Assembly (NCBI RefSeq): GCF_010993985.1
Contig: NZ_WINH01000028.1
Location: forward strand, 1 to 46,937
DNA: 46,937 bases
Origin: Paraferrimonas sp. SM1919
GTDB taxonomy: Bacteria > Pseudomonadota > Gammaproteobacteria > Enterobacterales > Shewanellaceae
Direction of reading: 5' to 3'
This document shows positions 33,316 through 42,026 of the stretch, in pieces. Every line of letters starts with the position of its first letter. The first letter of the stretch is position 1. A program made the position numbers and the translations under genes. The notes under the pieces are model-generated. The model saw only the letters and a program-made list of their open reading frames with translations. It was not told where the DNA came from and made no database searches.

Positions 33316-33729
33316 TTATGCTTGCCAAAGTTTATCGTCATTAGCAAAGTTATGCAGATCTTGTGCTCGAGTCACTAACAACTGCGCAAACTCTGCTTGG
33401 GTTTTATCTTGGCCTTTAGTGGCCTGCATAATATTTTCCGCCTTTAGTTGCCAAGCAAGGGAAAAGTGACGCATGGCATCCCGGGCACTGGTTGCGACAG
33501 AAAAAGGAACATGATCCGTTGGCAATTCACCAGTGATCACCCAATAGTATCCGATTGGTTGGGTGGTTTGCACTTTCCAAAGGGCAACTAATGGCGCTAA
33601 ATGACGCGAATCGTCTACTAACACCTTTTCTGGTAATAAACCTTTGCTTGCTAAAAATCCATTGGTTTTTTGAAATTGTTGTTGTAACCACTGCGCCTGT
33701 AATTGTTGGGTATTTTGTTGTTCTGACAT
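33316..33729 (-). CDS. DUF4826-like protein
   Basis: A 137-residue cytoplasmic protein, helical with LLPEKVLVDDSRHLAPLVALWKVQTTQPIGYYWVITGELPTDHVPFSVATSARDAMRHFSLAWQLKAENI as the conserved core. Function unknown. The resemblance to DUF4826 is from memory of Shewanella-type sequences. Own terminator, no operon partner. Confidence 0.7.
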   Translation of the reverse strand: MSEQQNTQQLQAQWLQQQFQKTNGFLASKGLLPEKVLVDDSRHLAPLVALWKVQTTQPIGYYWVITGELPTDHVPFSVATSARDAMRHFSLAWQLKAENIMQATKGQDKTQAEFAQLLVTRAQDLHNFANDDKLWQA

Positions 33730-33920
33730 CTTTATAAATTCCTATTTTTTGAGCCACTTTAGCATGTCAATGGCTAACTACAAGACTCATCGTCACCATT
33801 TGTATAGGAAACCACCAACAATAGCCAACATTGTTCAAAGTTTAGTGACTAGCCCCTTGAGACTAAAGCTGACTTAGACTACCCTACTCGGCCATTTTAG
33901 AATTTAACATCGGGTGACCC

Positions 33921-34388
33921 TTGCAACCTAAACAAATTACCAATAAACAACTTGAAGTATGGTTAGATGAAATGGCCGTTTCTTACAGTTACTGCCCTAA
34001 CTGTAGTGGGTTGCACCTTGAAAAATTCAATGAACTGGATTTTGTTAATGACTGCAAGCTAGAAATTTATGATGGATTACTGATCTGGAGTTCAAGCATC
34101 GATTTTTCTGCCAGTCAAATTCTGCAAATTAATGCGGCATTAACTCAACTGGGCATTCAAAATCCTGAATTCAAGATACTCTTGGAAGTAGATGATGCTG
34201 GTCATCAGCTGTTGGTCGTTCATACCGCAGTCGTCAGTGAAGGTTTACTCGACAGCCAGTTCACTGCGTTGTTTACTCGACTTTCCCAAGGCTTCATTGG
34301 CTTGCTAGAACAACTGCAACAACTGCAGCTGCTTACCCCACAGGTCATCGATATAATGGAGTTACCAGAATACGACCGGATCCATTAA
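33921..34388 (+). CDS. Hypothetical protein, possible YbjN/CesT-like fold
   Basis: A 155-residue protein with a TTG start after GGGTGA. The opening has CPNCSGLHLEKF, a possible two-cysteine site. The second half (FKILLEVDDAGHQLLVVHTAVVSEGLLDSQFTALFTRLSQGFIGLLEQL) has the strand-helix pattern seen in YbjN/type III chaperone-like proteins. The assignment is tentative. It is convergent with the MarR gene, overlapping its end by four bases. Confidence 0.6.
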   Translation: MQPKQITNKQLEVWLDEMAVSYSYCPNCSGLHLEKFNELDFVNDCKLEIYDGLLIWSSSIDFSASQILQINAALTQLGIQNPEFKILLEVDDAGHQLLVVHTAVVSEGLLDSQFTALFTRLSQGFIGLLEQLQQLQLLTPQVIDIMELPEYDRIH

Positions 34389-34795
34389 TTAATTAATTGC
34401 TGCAGTAGGTTTTTTAATAAAGCTTGCTGCTGTGGCGCTAACCTGTTGAGTAGTTCCTGTTCGACTCTCTCAACCTCAACCATTAGATCTTGTTTAATGG
34501 CTTTTCCTTCTATGGTTAAGAAAATCCTGAACACACGCCTGTTTTCAGGTTCTTGACGGCGCTCTATAAATCCGAGTGTTTGCAGATGATCAAGTACTCG
34601 AGTAATGGTGTAACTGGGAATATCGCAGGTTTTTGCAAGCTCAATTTGAGTCATCCCTTCTGCTTGCCAAAGCTGATTCAACACTGGCCAAAAGCGAAAC
34701 TCCAATTGGTAACGTTTTAAATTATTATCCATTTGAGTTTGAAAAAGCTCATTTAGGGCGGATAATTGTTGTTGTAACGTCCATTCTTGCACCAT
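34385..34795 (-). CDS. MarR-family regulator
   Basis: A 136-residue winged-helix regulator. The core is LNQLWQAEGMTQIELAKTCDIPSYTITRVLDHLQTLGFIERRQEPENRRVFRIFLTIEGKAI, with the recognition helix and wing plainly visible. Its targets are unknown; DUF1285-ydiJ lies just upstream on the same strand and could be one. A 22-bp inverted repeat about 20 bases before its start may be its own operator. Confidence 0.88.
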   Translation of the reverse strand: MVQEWTLQQQLSALNELFQTQMDNNLKRYQLEFRFWPVLNQLWQAEGMTQIELAKTCDIPSYTITRVLDHLQTLGFIERRQEPENRRVFRIFLTIEGKAIKQDLMVEVERVEQELLNRLAPQQQALLKNLLQQLIN

Positions 34796-34814
34796 AGCAC
34801 CACCAGATATTAAG

Positions 34815-34836
34815 CCATTGTTATTTATAATAATGG
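34815..34836. promoter_or_regulatory. Candidate MarR operator
   Basis: Arms CCATTGTTA and TAATAATGG, one mismatch, separated by TTTA, in the 64-base gap before the MarR gene. Size and place fit an autorepression site. Not tested. Confidence 0.4.
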
Positions 34837-34859
34837 TTCATAATATTAAAAAGAGGCAA

Positions 34860-35354
34860 CTATTTTAATGTAAATTTAAGGGGGGTTGCTGGCAGATTAT
34901 ATATTAACTTATCCCCCTCAATAACGGCTTTTTCAGATACCCGTAGGTGTTCTGCACGAGTGAGCTTAGCTTTGCAGTTTTGCCAAAGCGTAAAACTTAA
35001 CTGCTCGCCATCAAAATCGATATCTTCTATGTTGCCTCGGTAACTTAAGCCGACAGTAGTTTGGCCAATAAATTGCTCTTCGTTAAAGATTAAGTCACTA
35101 ATATAAAAAGGCACATCATCCACTTGGATCTGCATTTTTTCGACAGCTGTGACTAAATAGTATTGCCCTTGTTCAAACCTTAGTACACCCGCAAAAAGCC
35201 TAACCAAAGGCAAACGAGTTATCTTAACACCTTGATGGTACCAATCGCCGTTAGTATCAATCCTAATATCAATATTGCCGCAAGTTTTTGGTTGCCAACT
35301 GGCTCTTACATGCTCATTGTTATCGAGTTGCTTTGATAACTCAGTTAAGTCCAT
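34860..35354 (-). CDS. DUF1285 protein
   Basis: A 164-residue protein with the DUF1285 pattern CGNIDIRIDTNGDWYHQGVKITRLPLVRLFAGVLRFEQGQYYLVTAVEKMQIQVDDVPF. Cytoplasmic, two-domain beta-rich. Function unknown. It follows ydiJ directly (stop of ydiJ adjoins its ATG), so the two are co-translated. Confidence 0.88.
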   Translation of the reverse strand: MDLTELSKQLDNNEHVRASWQPKTCGNIDIRIDTNGDWYHQGVKITRLPLVRLFAGVLRFEQGQYYLVTAVEKMQIQVDDVPFYISDLIFNEEQFIGQTTVGLSYRGNIEDIDFDGEQLSFTLWQNCKAKLTRAEHLRVSEKAVIEGDKLIYNLPATPLKFTLK

Positions 35355-38300
35355 TTATGCTCCTAGCGCCCTTACCAAGGCCTGCACCGGATGAAGCGTG
35401 TGAATCCCATCCATGCGTTTAATTTGGCTGCGACAAGAGTAACCAGCCACCAATAATTTAGACTGATTTTGCTGTACTTGTTGGCGCCAGCCCATATTGT
35501 AAAGAGCTTCCGAATTCACTAGATTTTCAGTTTCATGGCCATAACTGCCAGCCATACCACAGCACCCCATGGGTTTAGTGTTGAGTTGTAGCCCAAAGTG
35601 AGCAAAAATTTTCTGCCATGATTTCATATTTTGTGGCAAAGCGGTTTGTTCGGTGCAATGACTTAATAAGGTAAATTCACCCTCAAGATCTTTCACTTGA
35701 ATACCCGCCAATTGAGTCGCTAACCATTCAGGTAAAGTATCGACATGAAAGTCACCTCTTTGCTCACCCAATACTTGCTTATATTCCTCTCGATAGGTCA
35801 ATACCAAAGCAGGATCGATACCCACCATAGGCAAACCTAATTGATGTAATTGATTAAGAAAGTCACTGGAGTCCTGCGCCGTTTTAGCAAATTTATCTAA
35901 AAAGCCTTTTATGTGCATTGGCTTGCCATTAGGTTTAAACGGCAGTAACACTGCGAGGTAACCCAGTTTTTGCAATAATTGCACCAGATCATGCATCACT
36001 TCGGCATCATAAAAACTATTAAAAGGATCTTGCACAATCAGGACTGTTTTTTGTTTTTGCTGTGGCGACAGTGCTTTTAATGCTTCTAGATCATAGCCCA
36101 AAGCTTCGTCACCTTGTAGCCGCTGATTAAGGGTCGGAATAGAAAGTTCAGGGGCATCAACATAACCGACAGTATGCTTTAACAACCAGCGGGACAATAC
36201 ATTACTAGAGGCAAAATTAACCAGTCTAGGGAACTTAGCCATCAACGGCACCGAATCCTCAATGTTGGCGACTAAATAATCTTTGACTGGACGCAAATAC
36301 CTTTTATGGTACAGGTAGTTAAATCTAGATTTAAGATCTGGTATATCAACATTAATTGGGCATTGATTAACACATGCTTTACACGCGAGACAACCTGACA
36401 TGGCTTGCTTAACCTGATGGTTAAAATCATCATCTTTGGCCATGGTATTTTTCAGTTTGTCGATAAAACTTGCTGACTTAACATTTTCTAGACGACTCAC
36501 ATCAATACCTTGCTCACTCAGTAAGCGTAACCATTCACGCATAATAGTGGCACGCCCTTTAGGAGACTGCACCCTATCACCCGTGGCTTTAAAAGATGGA
36601 CACATGGGTGAATTTTTAGCGTAATTAAAGCAAAGGCCATTACCATTACAATTTAATGAGCTCGCATAGGCGTCTTTGACGACCACAGGAATTTGTCTGT
36701 CCCTGTGACCACGCTTAAGATCGTCGATATTGTAAAGCTCGACACTGGAATCCACTGGGGTAAATAATTTACCTGGGTTTAAACGGTTATCAGGATCGAA
36801 CAAGCCTTTAATACTTCTTAGGGTATGCATCAACTCGTCACCAAAAACGTCGGTCGCGTATTCACCCCGCACCCCTTTGCCATGCTCGCCCCACATCAGT
36901 CCGCCATATTTTAGGGTTAAGGCAGCGACTTTATCTGATATCTCCCTAAGCAAGCGTTCATCAGCGGGATCGCACATATCAAGCGCAGGCCTAACATGCA
37001 ACACTCCCGCATCAACATGACCAAACATGCCGTAATTGAGTTTTGCATCATCAAGCAAAGCTCTAAATTCCATAATAAAGTCAGCAAGTTGCTCCGGCGG
37101 CACCGCCGTATCTTCGGCAAATGGAAGCGGTTTACGTGGGCCTTTGACCGCCCCTAATAGGCCAACGGCTTTTTTACGCATCGCGTAAATTTTACCGATA
37201 CTGGCCAGTTCGTCACATACCTTAAAACCAACAATTTTTGATTCTGTATCGTCACCAAGCACTTGTAATAAGTGCTGCAAGCGGGCAGACACATCCTCAA
37301 CGTCACCTGCAAACTCCACCATATTTAAGCCTAAATAAGGCGTTTCACCATCGAGCAATTCTGAAACCGAATGCCAAATGATATCCCGACGGGCTAAATC
37401 AAGTACTGTAGAATCAATGGTCTCAACCACGGTCGCATTAGCCGCCACTAATGAAGGTGCGTGTCGCAACGCCGCTTCGAAATCAGAGTATTGGATATTA
37501 ACCAAGACCCTAGATTTAGGAATAGGCACAACGTTAAGCTTAACCTTAGTGATAAAAGCGAGGGTTCCTTCAGAGCCACAAAGGATCCGCCCTAAATCGA
37601 ACTGGCTTAAATCGTCATTAAAGACATTTTTTAGATCGTAGCCGGTTAAAAAACGGTTTAAATTCGGAAAGCGCTCATTAATCAATTGACGCTGTTGCTC
37701 ACACCAGTCTTTCACTTGCTGGGCAATCGCTAAGGCCTTGCCGCTGTAGTGGTTAGCTAAATCAGCGCTATTGATGGTTTTAGTGGTGATTTTAGTGCCG
37801 TCAATGAGTACCGCTTCGACTTCAAGCACATGATCGGAGGTTTTACCGTAAACCAGTGAGCCTGCACCAGAGGCATCGGTATTAACCATGCCACCGATGG
37901 TGGCACGGTTTGAGGTGGATAAATCCGGCCCAAAGAACAAACCATGGGGACGCAGCTCATCATTAAGGAAATCTTTAACTACACCGGTTTGTACCCAAGC
38001 ACTTGTCGTCTTTGCATCCACCGATTCTACTTGGGTAAAGTGGCGTGATAAATCAACCAAAATACCTTTATTTAAGCTTTGGCCATTAGTGCCAGTGCCG
38101 CCACCCCTCGGGGAGAAATTAACCCCTTTATAAGCAGATTGCTGGGCCAGTTTTAAGGCGATAACTAAATCTTGGTCGTCTTTAGGATAAAGAATCGCCT
38201 CAGGTATATATTGGTAAATCGAGTTATCTACTGACTGCGCTAACCGAGCACTGTAACGATGATCGATTTCCCCTTGGAAATTACTGCTCTGCAGTGCCTC

Positions 38301-38357
38301 TAAATAGGCTTGATATTCAAGGTTAATCGTTTGAGTTGGTTCAAGTTTAGGTAGCAT
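35355..38357 (-). CDS. ydiJ: YdiJ-type FAD/4Fe-4S oxidoreductase
   Basis: A 1000-residue fused enzyme. The N-terminal FAD-binding (PCMH) domain has FSPRGGGTGTNGQSLNKGILVDLSRHF and ATIGGMVNTDASGAGSLVYGKTSDHV. The FAD-oxidase C-terminal domain follows, with HVDAGVLHVRPALD and WGEHGKGVRGEY. A ferredoxin-like part has CLACKACVNQCPINVDIP, and a CCG-type C-terminal domain has LLSHCTEQT and GCCGMAGSYGHE. The family oxidises 2-hydroxyacids; E. coli YdiJ has been reported to act on D-2-hydroxyglutarate. Slightly shorter than E. coli YdiJ but complete. Confidence 0.93.
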   Translation of the reverse strand: MLPKLEPTQTINLEYQAYLEALQSSNFQGEIDHRYSARLAQSVDNSIYQYIPEAILYPKDDQDLVIALKLAQQSAYKGVNFSPRGGGTGTNGQSLNKGILVDLSRHFTQVESVDAKTTSAWVQTGVVKDFLNDELRPHGLFFGPDLSTSNRATIGGMVNTDASGAGSLVYGKTSDHVLEVEAVLIDGTKITTKTINSADLANHYSGKALAIAQQVKDWCEQQRQLINERFPNLNRFLTGYDLKNVFNDDLSQFDLGRILCGSEGTLAFITKVKLNVVPIPKSRVLVNIQYSDFEAALRHAPSLVAANATVVETIDSTVLDLARRDIIWHSVSELLDGETPYLGLNMVEFAGDVEDVSARLQHLLQVLGDDTESKIVGFKVCDELASIGKIYAMRKKAVGLLGAVKGPRKPLPFAEDTAVPPEQLADFIMEFRALLDDAKLNYGMFGHVDAGVLHVRPALDMCDPADERLLREISDKVAALTLKYGGLMWGEHGKGVRGEYATDVFGDELMHTLRSIKGLFDPDNRLNPGKLFTPVDSSVELYNIDDLKRGHRDRQIPVVVKDAYASSLNCNGNGLCFNYAKNSPMCPSFKATGDRVQSPKGRATIMREWLRLLSEQGIDVSRLENVKSASFIDKLKNTMAKDDDFNHQVKQAMSGCLACKACVNQCPINVDIPDLKSRFNYLYHKRYLRPVKDYLVANIEDSVPLMAKFPRLVNFASSNVLSRWLLKHTVGYVDAPELSIPTLNQRLQGDEALGYDLEALKALSPQQKQKTVLIVQDPFNSFYDAEVMHDLVQLLQKLGYLAVLLPFKPNGKPMHIKGFLDKFAKTAQDSSDFLNQLHQLGLPMVGIDPALVLTYREEYKQVLGEQRGDFHVDTLPEWLATQLAGIQVKDLEGEFTLLSHCTEQTALPQNMKSWQKIFAHFGLQLNTKPMGCCGMAGSYGHETENLVNSEALYNMGWRQQVQQNQSKLLVAGYSCRSQIKRMDGIHTLHPVQALVRALGA

Positions 38358-38392
38358 AACGGCTCAATATAAATGGTGCTTTGTTGCCATTA

Positions 38393-38422
38393 TAAAAAAA
38401 AAGCCGCTCAATGGGCGGCTTT
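38393..38422 (-). terminator. ppsA terminator
   Basis: AAAGCCGC, loop, GCGGCTTT followed on the minus strand by a nine-base T-run, 35 bases after the ppsA stop and before ydiJ. Confidence 0.9.
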
Positions 38423-38456
38423 CTTAATGAAAATAAGTAAATTTTACGTTTTAAAT

Positions 38457-40820
38457 TTATTTATTGCCTAAATACAACCAAGTATCCACCACGGTATCTG
38501 GGTTTAAAGAGACACTATCAATACCTTGCTCAACCAGCCAAGCGGCAAAATCTTCGTGATCCGATGGCCCTTGACCACAAATACCAACGTATTTCCCCTT
38601 AGCTTTAGCCGATTTTATCGCCATAGACAACAAGGCTTTAATCGCCTCATTGCGCTCATCAAATAAGTGGCTGATGATACCTGAGTCGCGATCTAAACCC
38701 AATGTAAGTTGGGTTAAATCATTTGAACCTATCGAAAAACCATCAAAATGCTCTAGAAATTGATCAGCCAATAACGCATTGGATGGCAGCTCACACATCA
38801 TGATCACTTTCAGACCATTTTCACCACGCTTTAGTCCCTGCTCAGCTAACAACTGAATAACTTGCTGACCTTCGGAAACCGTGCGCACAAAGGGGATCAT
38901 AATTTCCACATTAGTCAAGCCCATATCATTACGAACTCGTTTTAATGCCTCACACTCTAGCGCAAAACAATCACGGAATGACTCAGAAATATAACGACTT
39001 GCACCACGGAACCCTAACATTGGGTTTTCTTCCTCTGGTTCGTAACGCTTACCGCCAATGAGGTTAGCGTATTCATTCGATTTAAAGTCAGACATTCGCA
39101 CAATCACCCGTTGTGGATAAAAAGCCGCACCAATACTGGCAATACCCTCAACCAATTTTGAGATATAAAACTCTTTAGGTGACTCATAACCGCAGACATA
39201 TTCATTGATAATCGTTTGAGTTTTAGCATCCTGATGGTCGTACTCAAGAAGTGCCTTAGGATGAATACCAATCATTCGATTAATGATAAATTCGAGACGC
39301 GCCAGACCCACCCCAGCATTGGGCAGTTTGGCAAAATCAAATGCTCGGTCAGGATTACCGACATTCATCATGATTTTTATTGGTAACTCTGGCATCGAAT
39401 CCACTCGAGATGATTTCACCTCATACTGCAACTCACCTTGATAAATAAACCCGGTATCTCCCTCTGCACAAGAAACTGTCACTTTTTGTCCAGTACTGAT
39501 CAGTTCGGTAGCATTGCCACAACCGACTACCGCAGGGACTCCTAGTTCCCTCGCGATAATTGCGGCATGGCAGGTACGTCCACCACGATTGGTGACGATG
39601 GCACTCGCGCGCTTCATGATTGGTTCCCAATCTGGATCCGTCATATCGGTCACCAATACATCACCCGCTTCTATCTGGTTCATATCTGCAATGGAAGCTA
39701 AAACCTTAGCTGTGCCATGACCAATCTTATGACCAATTGCTCGACCTTCTGCAACCAACGGGCCCGTTTGCTTTAAATTGTATCGTTCAATTAATTGCAC
39801 ATTTTCACGAGAGCGCACAGTTTCAGGACGCGCTTGCACAATATACAACTTGCCATCTAAACCATCTTTAGCCCACTCAATGTCCATCGGACGGCCATAA
39901 TGCTGTTCAATAATGATTGCTTGCTTTGCCAGTTCTTGGACTTCGGCATCGCTGATGGAAAACTGCTTACTACGTAACGCTTCTATGCCTTGTATTTGTA
40001 CTTGGTTGCCGTGCGACTCGTCCTCTGAATAAGTCATTTCCACCAGCTTAGAACCTAGATTGCGGCGAACTACCGCTTGTTTGCCTAGTTTTAAAATCGG
40101 CTTATGAACATAAAATTCGTCTGGGTTTACTGCGCCTTGTACGACCATCTCACCTAGACCATAAGAAGAAGTGATAAATACGATATCTTCGTGGCCAGAT
40201 TCAGTATCAATTGAAAACATTACTCCCGAAGCCCCAATATCACTGCGCACCATACGCTGCACACCGGCAGACAATGCCACACCACGGTGATCGTATCCTT
40301 GATGCACTCGGTAAGAAATGGCACGGTCGTTAAATAGCGAGGCATAAACGTGTTTGATGGCCACTAACACAGCATCAAAACCACGTACATTTAAAAAAGT
40401 TTCCTGCTGTCCCGCAAAAGACGCATCGGGCATATCTTCAGCGGTTGCAGATGAACGTACCGCAAATGATACCCCATTTAAACCCGCTTCTAATTGTTCA
40501 AAACTGGCTCGGATGGCTTGCTCAAGTTGTGGTTGAAAAGGGGTGTCTATGATCCATTGACGGATATCTGCACCAACGCGAGCTAAAGCATCGACATCAT
40601 CTACGTCTAGCCTATCTAAGACTTGATAAATTTTCTGATTTAAGCCACTTTGCTCTAGAAACTCATTAAAAGCATAGGATGTGGTAGCAAAACCACCAGG
40701 TACTTGCACTCCCATACCGGTGAGATGACTGATCATTTCACCCAGAGAAGCATTTTTTCCCCCCACAATGCCAACATCGGACATTCCTAAGTCTTGATAC
40801 CAAAGTACATATTGCTGCAC
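38457..40820 (-). CDS. ppsA: Phosphoenolpyruvate synthase
   Basis: A 787-residue gluconeogenic enzyme: pyruvate + ATP to PEP + AMP + phosphate. The N-terminal ATP-binding domain (GGKNASLGEMI, FAVRSSATAEDMPDASFAGQQETFLNV) is followed by the phosphohistidine domain with the catalytic H418 in GGRTCHAAIIAREL. T416, two residues before, is the site that PpsR phosphorylates. The C-terminal PEP-binding barrel has GSNDLTQLTLGLDRD and the ICGQGPSD cysteine. Divergent from ppsR, its regulator. Confidence 0.98.
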   Translation of the reverse strand: MQQYVLWYQDLGMSDVGIVGGKNASLGEMISHLTGMGVQVPGGFATTSYAFNEFLEQSGLNQKIYQVLDRLDVDDVDALARVGADIRQWIIDTPFQPQLEQAIRASFEQLEAGLNGVSFAVRSSATAEDMPDASFAGQQETFLNVRGFDAVLVAIKHVYASLFNDRAISYRVHQGYDHRGVALSAGVQRMVRSDIGASGVMFSIDTESGHEDIVFITSSYGLGEMVVQGAVNPDEFYVHKPILKLGKQAVVRRNLGSKLVEMTYSEDESHGNQVQIQGIEALRSKQFSISDAEVQELAKQAIIIEQHYGRPMDIEWAKDGLDGKLYIVQARPETVRSRENVQLIERYNLKQTGPLVAEGRAIGHKIGHGTAKVLASIADMNQIEAGDVLVTDMTDPDWEPIMKRASAIVTNRGGRTCHAAIIARELGVPAVVGCGNATELISTGQKVTVSCAEGDTGFIYQGELQYEVKSSRVDSMPELPIKIMMNVGNPDRAFDFAKLPNAGVGLARLEFIINRMIGIHPKALLEYDHQDAKTQTIINEYVCGYESPKEFYISKLVEGIASIGAAFYPQRVIVRMSDFKSNEYANLIGGKRYEPEEENPMLGFRGASRYISESFRDCFALECEALKRVRNDMGLTNVEIMIPFVRTVSEGQQVIQLLAEQGLKRGENGLKVIMMCELPSNALLADQFLEHFDGFSIGSNDLTQLTLGLDRDSGIISHLFDERNEAIKALLSMAIKSAKAKGKYVGICGQGPSDHEDFAAWLVEQGIDSVSLNPDTVVDTWLYLGNK

Positions 40821-40950
40821 GCGCGTCTCTCCCAGTTCTCGTTTATAAGGCCTAACTCTTCCATCAAAGGCAATATCATTCTACACTCATAAAAAAATAA
40901 ACGTAAACCCTTAATTTAATTGTAATTTTATTACTCTTAGGCGGAACAAA

Positions 40951-41757
40951 ATGAGACAAGTATTCTATATTTCTGACGGAACAGCGATTACTGCCGAGGT
41001 TTTCGGGCATGCCTTACTTTCGCAATTCCCCATAAAATTCAATACCATAACCATCCCTTTTGTGGAAACGAAACAAAAAGCAGAAAATGTAGTAAAACAA
41101 ATAAATGATAATTTTGTTACAACAGGAGAACGGCCTTTGGTTTTTCATTCGATTGTCAATCCAGAAATCCGTGACATTATTTTTGCCTCTGAAGCGATAG
41201 ATTATGATTTTTTAAATACTTTCGTAGCACCACTTGAGCAACAACTTGGAATCAAAGCCGAGCCCAAAAGTCATCGAACCCACAGTATTTCCCAAGATTA
41301 CAGCCAACGTATTGATGCAATTAACTACTCGCTCGATAACGACGATGGCCAATCTCTAAAAAACATTGCGCAAGCTGATATTGTACTGTTGGGTGTTTCC
41401 CGCTGTGGTAAAACCCCATCCTCACTTTATTTAGCCATGCAATTTGGCATAAAAGCAGCAAACTACCCATTTGTAGAAGATGATATGGACAACTTAACTT
41501 TGCCTGCAGCTCTTAAGCAATATAAGCATAAGTTATTTGGCTTAACGATAGCCGCCGAGCGGTTACAAGAGATCCGTGAATCTAGGCTTAATGGTTCCCG
41601 CTATGCTTCTTTACGCCAGTGCCGAATGGAAGTTAACGAAGTTGAAATGCTTTATCGAAAAGAAAATATTCCCTACATCAATACCACTTATCATTCAGTA
41701 GAAGAAATTGCGACTAAAATCTTGGAAATTACTGGTATCAAGCGGCATATGTTTTAA
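40951..41757 (+). CDS. ppsR: PEP synthetase regulatory kinase/pyrophosphorylase
   Basis: A 268-residue DUF299 protein that inactivates PpsA by ADP-dependent phosphorylation of a threonine next to the catalytic histidine, and reactivates it by phosphorolysis. The P-loop is GVSRCGKT at 148-155. YISDGTAITAEVFGHALLSQFP at the start and SRYASLRQCRMEVNEVEMLYRKENIPYINTTYHSVEEIATKI at the end match the family. Divergent from ppsA (130-base shared control region). Confidence 0.96.
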   Translation: MRQVFYISDGTAITAEVFGHALLSQFPIKFNTITIPFVETKQKAENVVKQINDNFVTTGERPLVFHSIVNPEIRDIIFASEAIDYDFLNTFVAPLEQQLGIKAEPKSHRTHSISQDYSQRIDAINYSLDNDDGQSLKNIAQADIVLLGVSRCGKTPSSLYLAMQFGIKAANYPFVEDDMDNLTLPAALKQYKHKLFGLTIAAERLQEIRESRLNGSRYASLRQCRMEVNEVEMLYRKENIPYINTTYHSVEEIATKILEITGIKRHMF

Positions 41758-42026
41758 TTAACCACCGGCATTACTTCGCCCTTGAAAGAGTTTTCTCGGT
41801 CATTTTACGATAAAAATTAAAATGCTTTATTTAGCAGCAACCCCTTGGTTTAACTCAGCCAAATTACAACGCTGCCATCACTATCTTTGGGCTTTAAAAG
41901 ATTTGCTAGTATTAATAAATATCCATAAGCCAACCAAACGGCCAACTTATTTGCACAGAAATTGATTTTATTTGCAATTTTAGGTATTGCTAGAGTACTA
42001 AAAAAGCACAGCAACAAAGGAATGTT

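Noticed and set aside
41758..42026. Possible small gene or regulatory RNA between ppsR and acs
   Set aside because: No frame with a ribosome-binding site and no clear structure; it probably just holds the acs promoter.
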